NCBI GenBank assembly: GCA_964584415.1
Contig: CAZOZX010000076.1
Location: 1-9,560, forward strand
Direction of reading: 5' to 3'
Source of the DNA: PHAA01 sp964584415
Lineage (GTDB): Bacteria > Bacillota > Syntrophomonadia > Syntrophomonadales > Syntrophomonadaceae
DNA length: 9,560 bases
A program made the position numbers and the translations under genes. This document shows positions 6,530 through 9,560 of the stretch, piece by piece. The notes beneath the pieces were generated by a model. It was not told where the DNA came from, did no database searches, and worked only from the letters and a program-made list of their open reading frames with translations. Positions within the stretch are counted from its first letter, which is position 1. Each line of letters begins with the position of its first letter.

Positions 6530-9232
6530 ATGATAACGCTTACTATAAATGGCCAAGAAATCCAAACACCAAAAGGCACTACAATTCTGGAAGCCTGCCA
6601 GCAAGCCGGGATACCTATTCCCACTTTATGTTATGATCCCGATCTTCGTTTAGCTGGATCTTGCCGCATGTGTGTAGTTGAAGTTAAGGGCAGACCGTTA
6701 TACGCTGCATCCTGTGTAACTCCGGCCGAAAACGGCATGGTAATCGAAACGGAAAGCGAAGGAATTGTAGCTGCCCGCAAAGTAATTCTGGAGTTATTGT
6801 CGGCTCGTCACAATTTCAACTGCCAGGTTTGCGAGAAAAACGGCGATTGTAAATTCCAGGATTACTGTTATCAATATGGTATCAAAGAGACTGGCTATGC
6901 ATTTGGCGAGGAGCATGGATACCCGATTGATGACCCCAATCCGTTCCTAGAGCGGGATTATAACAAATGTATCATGTGTACCAGATGTGTTAGGGCTTGT
7001 GAAGATATCACTACCGCCCGGGCGATCAATGTTAAAAACCGCGGCCATAACGCAAAGATCTCTACGGCGTTTGACGGCAATCTGGCTGATTCCCCTTGTG
7101 TCTTCTGCGGACAGTGTGTGATGGTTTGCCCGACGGGAGCCCTCACCAGTAAAGTCAGCGCTGGAAAAGGCCGTGCTTATGAGGTTGAAAAAGTATTGAC
7201 CACCTGTACCTATTGTGGAACAGGTTGTACCTTTGAATTAAATGTCAAAGACGACCAGGTGGTTGGCGTAACATCTAAACGCTCAGCTATTGAAAGCCCA
7301 GTAAATAGAGGTGCCCTGTGCGTAAAAGGACGCTTTGGCTGGGACTTCATTGAATCCAAGGAGAGGTTGACCACCCCCTTGATCCGCAAGAATGGGGAAC
7401 TGGTACCAGCAACCTGGGATGAAGCTTTAGATTTCGCTGCTAACGGGATCAAGGCAATCAAGGAAAAGGACGGACCGGATGCTTTAGCACTGTTCTCTTC
7501 AGCGCGGGCAACCAATGAAGAGAATTATGTAGCCCAGAAAATGTTCAGGGCAGCCATAGGTACCAATAACGTTGATCATTGCGCCCGTCTCTGACACTCC
7601 GTTACTGTCGCCGGTCTGGGGGCAGCATTTGGGAGTGGAGCAATGACCAATTCTATTAATGAGTTAGAGAAAGATGCTACCGCAATTTTCCTAATCGGAA
7701 CCAATACTACCGAGAACCATCCGGTTATCGGTTATAAGATCAGACAAAACGTTCTAAATCGGGGAGCCAAATTAGTCGTAGCGGATCCCAGGCATATCGA
7801 GTTGGCTGATGTAGCTGACGTTTACATGCAGTTTAGACCGGGCACTGACGTAGCCCTGCTCAACGGCATGATGAATGTAATCCTAACAGAGGGATTGGCT
7901 GATCAGGAATTCATAGCCAATAGGACTGAGAATTTCGATGAACTGGCTAAGGTCCTGGAAAAATATACCCCGGAATATGTTTCCCCAATTTGCGGAGTGC
8001 CGGCTGAGGATATCAGGAAAGCGGCTCGTATCTACGCAACAGCTGAGGCGGGTTCGATCTGTTATGCTATGGGACTTACCCAACACAGTACCGGTACCGA
8101 CAATGTCAAATCAGCTTGTAACCTGGCAATGATGACCGGAAATATTGGCAAGCCGGGTACTGGAGTAAATCCTCTGCGTGGTCAGAACAACGTACAGGGA
8201 GCCTGTGACATGGGAGCCCTGCCGGTGGTTTATCCAGCCTATCAGGCGGTAACTAATCCCGATGTTCGGGCCAAGTTCGAAAAAGCCTGGGGAGTAACGT
8301 TATCCCCCAATAATGGTCTGACTATACCTCAGGTAGTTAACAAAGCCCATCATGGTGAGATTAAAGGATTGATGGTATTTGGTGAGAATCCCATGGTCAG
8401 TGATCCCGATCTGCACCATGTAAGTGAAGCACTTGATAAATTGGAACTCTTGATTGTTCAGGACATCTTCCTGACTGAAACAGCCATGAAAGCCGACGTA
8501 GTATTCCCCGGGGTCACATTTGCCGAAAAGAATGGTACATTTAGTAATACTGAGCGCCGGGTCCAGCGGGTTCGCCAGGCTATCTCTCCCAAGGGTGATG
8601 CGCGCCCGGATTGGCAGATCATATGCGACCTGTCTACCCGTTTAGGGTACCCAATGAATTACAACTCTCCCGAAGAAATATTCGAGGAGGTTCGCACCGT
8701 TGCTCCGTCATATGCTGGTTTAAGCTATCAGCGGATAGATACGACTGGAATTCCGTGGCCGTGTCCGACTGAGGAGCACCCAGGCACCCCTATTCTGCAT
8801 ACTGCTCAATTCAGCCGTGGTTTAGGTCTGTTCAGTGCGATAGAATTCAAAGAAGCATTCGAACTTGCCGATGCAGAATATCCATTGATCCTTTCCACTG
8901 GACGAAGCTTATTCCATTATCACACTGGCACTATGACCAGAAGATCCACAGCACTGGATAAATTTATGCCTTCTAATGTGGTACAGGTGAACCCGGTTAT
9001 GGCTGCTAAATTGGGCATAGCCGATAAAGAAATGGTCAAATTGGTTACCCGCCGGGGTTCAATAGTCGTAGCTGCTGAGGTTACAGATATAGTTCCGGAA
9101 AATGTTGTCTGGACCTATTTCCACTTCAGTGAGGCTGCTGCTAATGACTTGACTCAAGCCGAAGTATTTGATCCCGTAGCCTGGATACCAGAGTATAAGG
9201 TATCAGCTGCGAAATTAGAAAAGATCAGCTAA
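6530..9232 (+). CDS. fdhA: Selenocysteine-containing formate dehydrogenase catalytic subunit, Mo/W-bis-PGD
   Basis: This is a 900-residue enzyme interconverting formate and CO2, probably cytoplasmic as no signal peptide is seen. The frame is continuous apart from TGA at 7592-7594, which encodes selenocysteine 355; the context HCARL-U-HS is the active-site signature of the family. Domains in order: NuoG-like [2Fe-2S] ferredoxin (C34, C45, C48, C62); a His-Cys3 [4Fe-4S] site (H94, C98, C101, C107); a 2x[4Fe-4S] ferredoxin (C147/150/153/157 and C190/193/196/200); the formate dehydrogenase [4Fe-4S] site (C226, C229, C233, C264); the molybdopterin core with LRGQNNVQGACDMG, where Arg550 is the likely formate-binding arginine; and a C-terminal dinucleotide-binding domain from about 790. 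The start ATG has AAAGGAGGGG just upstream. Metal choice (Mo or W) cannot be read from sequence. The NuoG-like front end fits docking to the NuoE/NuoF-like partners encoded immediately upstream. Read naively, it would be wrongly split into 354- and 529-residue proteins. Confidence 0.95.
7592..7637 (+). promoter_or_regulatory. Bacterial SECIS element directing selenocysteine insertion at TGA 7592-7594
   Basis: Directly after the TGA, CACTCC (7595-7600) pairs perfectly with GGAGTG (7632-7637). Above an internal loop, CTGTCGCC (7605-7612) pairs with GGGGGCAG (7618-7625) with one wobble and one G-G mismatch, closing the apical loop GGTCT (7613-7617). That loop sequence is the one I recall from the Escherichia coli fdhF element, where the G-U of the loop contacts SelB. 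The distance from TGA to apical loop (18 bases between them) is right for the bacterial type. The element lies inside the coding sequence and encodes conserved residues as well. Genes for SelA, SelB and tRNA-Sec must lie elsewhere. Confidence 0.88.
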
Positions 9233-9277
9233 GTTAATACAATTGAACTTATTTAATTATGAAAGGTGTTGTAGTAA

Positions 9278-9560
9278 ATGAATTTTATGTCACCTGCGGA
9301 AATAGCCGCAGCGGTATGTAATGCCGGTAAGGTCAAAGCCGAAATGGCATTTGGCAAGCTGTTTTTATTGGGAATTTTAGCCGGGGTATACATTGGCTTC
9401 GGAGCCAACCTGGCCACCAAGATAGGTTCCATGGAGGCCTCGGGCACATCCGGGGGCCAGTTCCTGTTTGGCGCAGTCTTCTCCGTCGGCCTGATGTTAG
9501 TAGTTATCGCTGGTGCAGAACTGTTCACCGGCAACAATATGGCCTGTATGGCATCGGTCA
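9278..9560 (+). CDS. FNT-family formate channel (3' partial)
   Basis: The first 94 residues of a formate/nitrite transporter family protein, cut by the right edge; the family is usually about 260-290 residues. A short cytoplasmic N-terminus (MNFMSPAEIAAAV) precedes membrane segment 1 at about 26-45 (LFLLGILAGVYIGFGA) and segment 2 at about 61-80. The family signature GAELFTGN is at 79-86. FNT proteins form pentameric channels passing formate, nitrite or hydrosulfide. The position 45 bases after fdhA, with no terminator between, points to formate (FocA/FdhC role): export when the enzyme reduces CO2, or uptake when it oxidises formate. The start at 9278 is supported by AAGGTG (9263-9268) nine bases upstream and by the conserved N-terminus. 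Substrate assignment rests on context. Confidence 0.9.
   Translation, partial: MNFMSPAEIAAAVCNAGKVKAEMAFGKLFLLGILAGVYIGFGANLATKIGSMEASGTSGGQFLFGAVFSVGLMLVVIAGAELFTGNNMACMASV

Noticed and set aside
6530..7594. A nonsense-mutated (pseudogene) formate dehydrogenase
   Set aside because: The TGA falls exactly at the catalytic Cys/Sec site, the SECIS hairpin follows immediately, and the downstream frame is fully conserved, so selenocysteine decoding explains it better than decay.
7643..9232. A separate 529-residue molybdopterin oxidoreductase starting at ATG 7643
   Set aside because: It is in the same frame as the upstream part, lacks the conserved residues around the active site, and its apparent ribosome site is the 3' arm of the SECIS hairpin. 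It is the C-terminal part of the selenoprotein.

Overview
The window reads as a chromosomal segment of a strictly anaerobic Gram-positive bacterium of the Clostridia. Strong AAGGAGG-type ribosome binding sites, moderate base composition, a MutS2 end, a membrane-anchored class A penicillin-binding protein and a selenocysteine-type, NADH-linked formate dehydrogenase all fit. The combination resembles syntrophic fatty-acid oxidisers such as the Syntrophomonadaceae, but that placement is inference from memory of gene content, not a database match. I see no mobile element, CRISPR array, tRNA or rRNA.

Left part (1-4197), housekeeping: the C-terminal Smr domain of MutS2 enters from the left edge on the + strand. 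It converges on a class A penicillin-binding protein (- strand), with a strong hairpin terminator between them. The penicillin-binding protein ends in an unusual tail with three cysteine modules. Diverging from it is tyrS (+), tyrosyl-tRNA synthetase, with its own extended -10 promoter and no T-box leader. Between tyrS and the next gene lies a 75-base element that can fold into a long hairpin (4202-4276), followed by a small - strand gene for an 82-residue protein I do not recognise.

Right part (about 4700-9560), formate metabolism: two possible tandem promoters carry a perfect 10-base palindrome and a second small inverted repeat. They precede a tight + strand operon. It encodes a NuoE-like [2Fe-2S] subunit, a NuoF-like FMN/NADH subunit, and a 900-residue formate dehydrogenase catalytic subunit. 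A FNT-family formate channel follows and runs off the right edge.

The catalytic gene looks split in a naive translation. The interrupting TGA (7592-7594) sits exactly at the active-site position, is followed in frame by the His-Ser of the family, and is followed by a well-formed bacterial SECIS hairpin with a GGTCT apical loop. It is therefore one gene with selenocysteine at residue 355.

Working together, the three enzyme subunits would move electrons between formate/CO2 and NAD(H) through a chain of about seven iron-sulfur clusters and FMN. The channel would move formate across the membrane, which fits interspecies formate transfer or formate supply to the Wood-Ljungdahl pathway. The NuoF subunit lacks the extra N- and C-terminal iron-sulfur domains of the electron-bifurcating HydB/HylB type, which hints at a simpler ferredoxin-independent enzyme.
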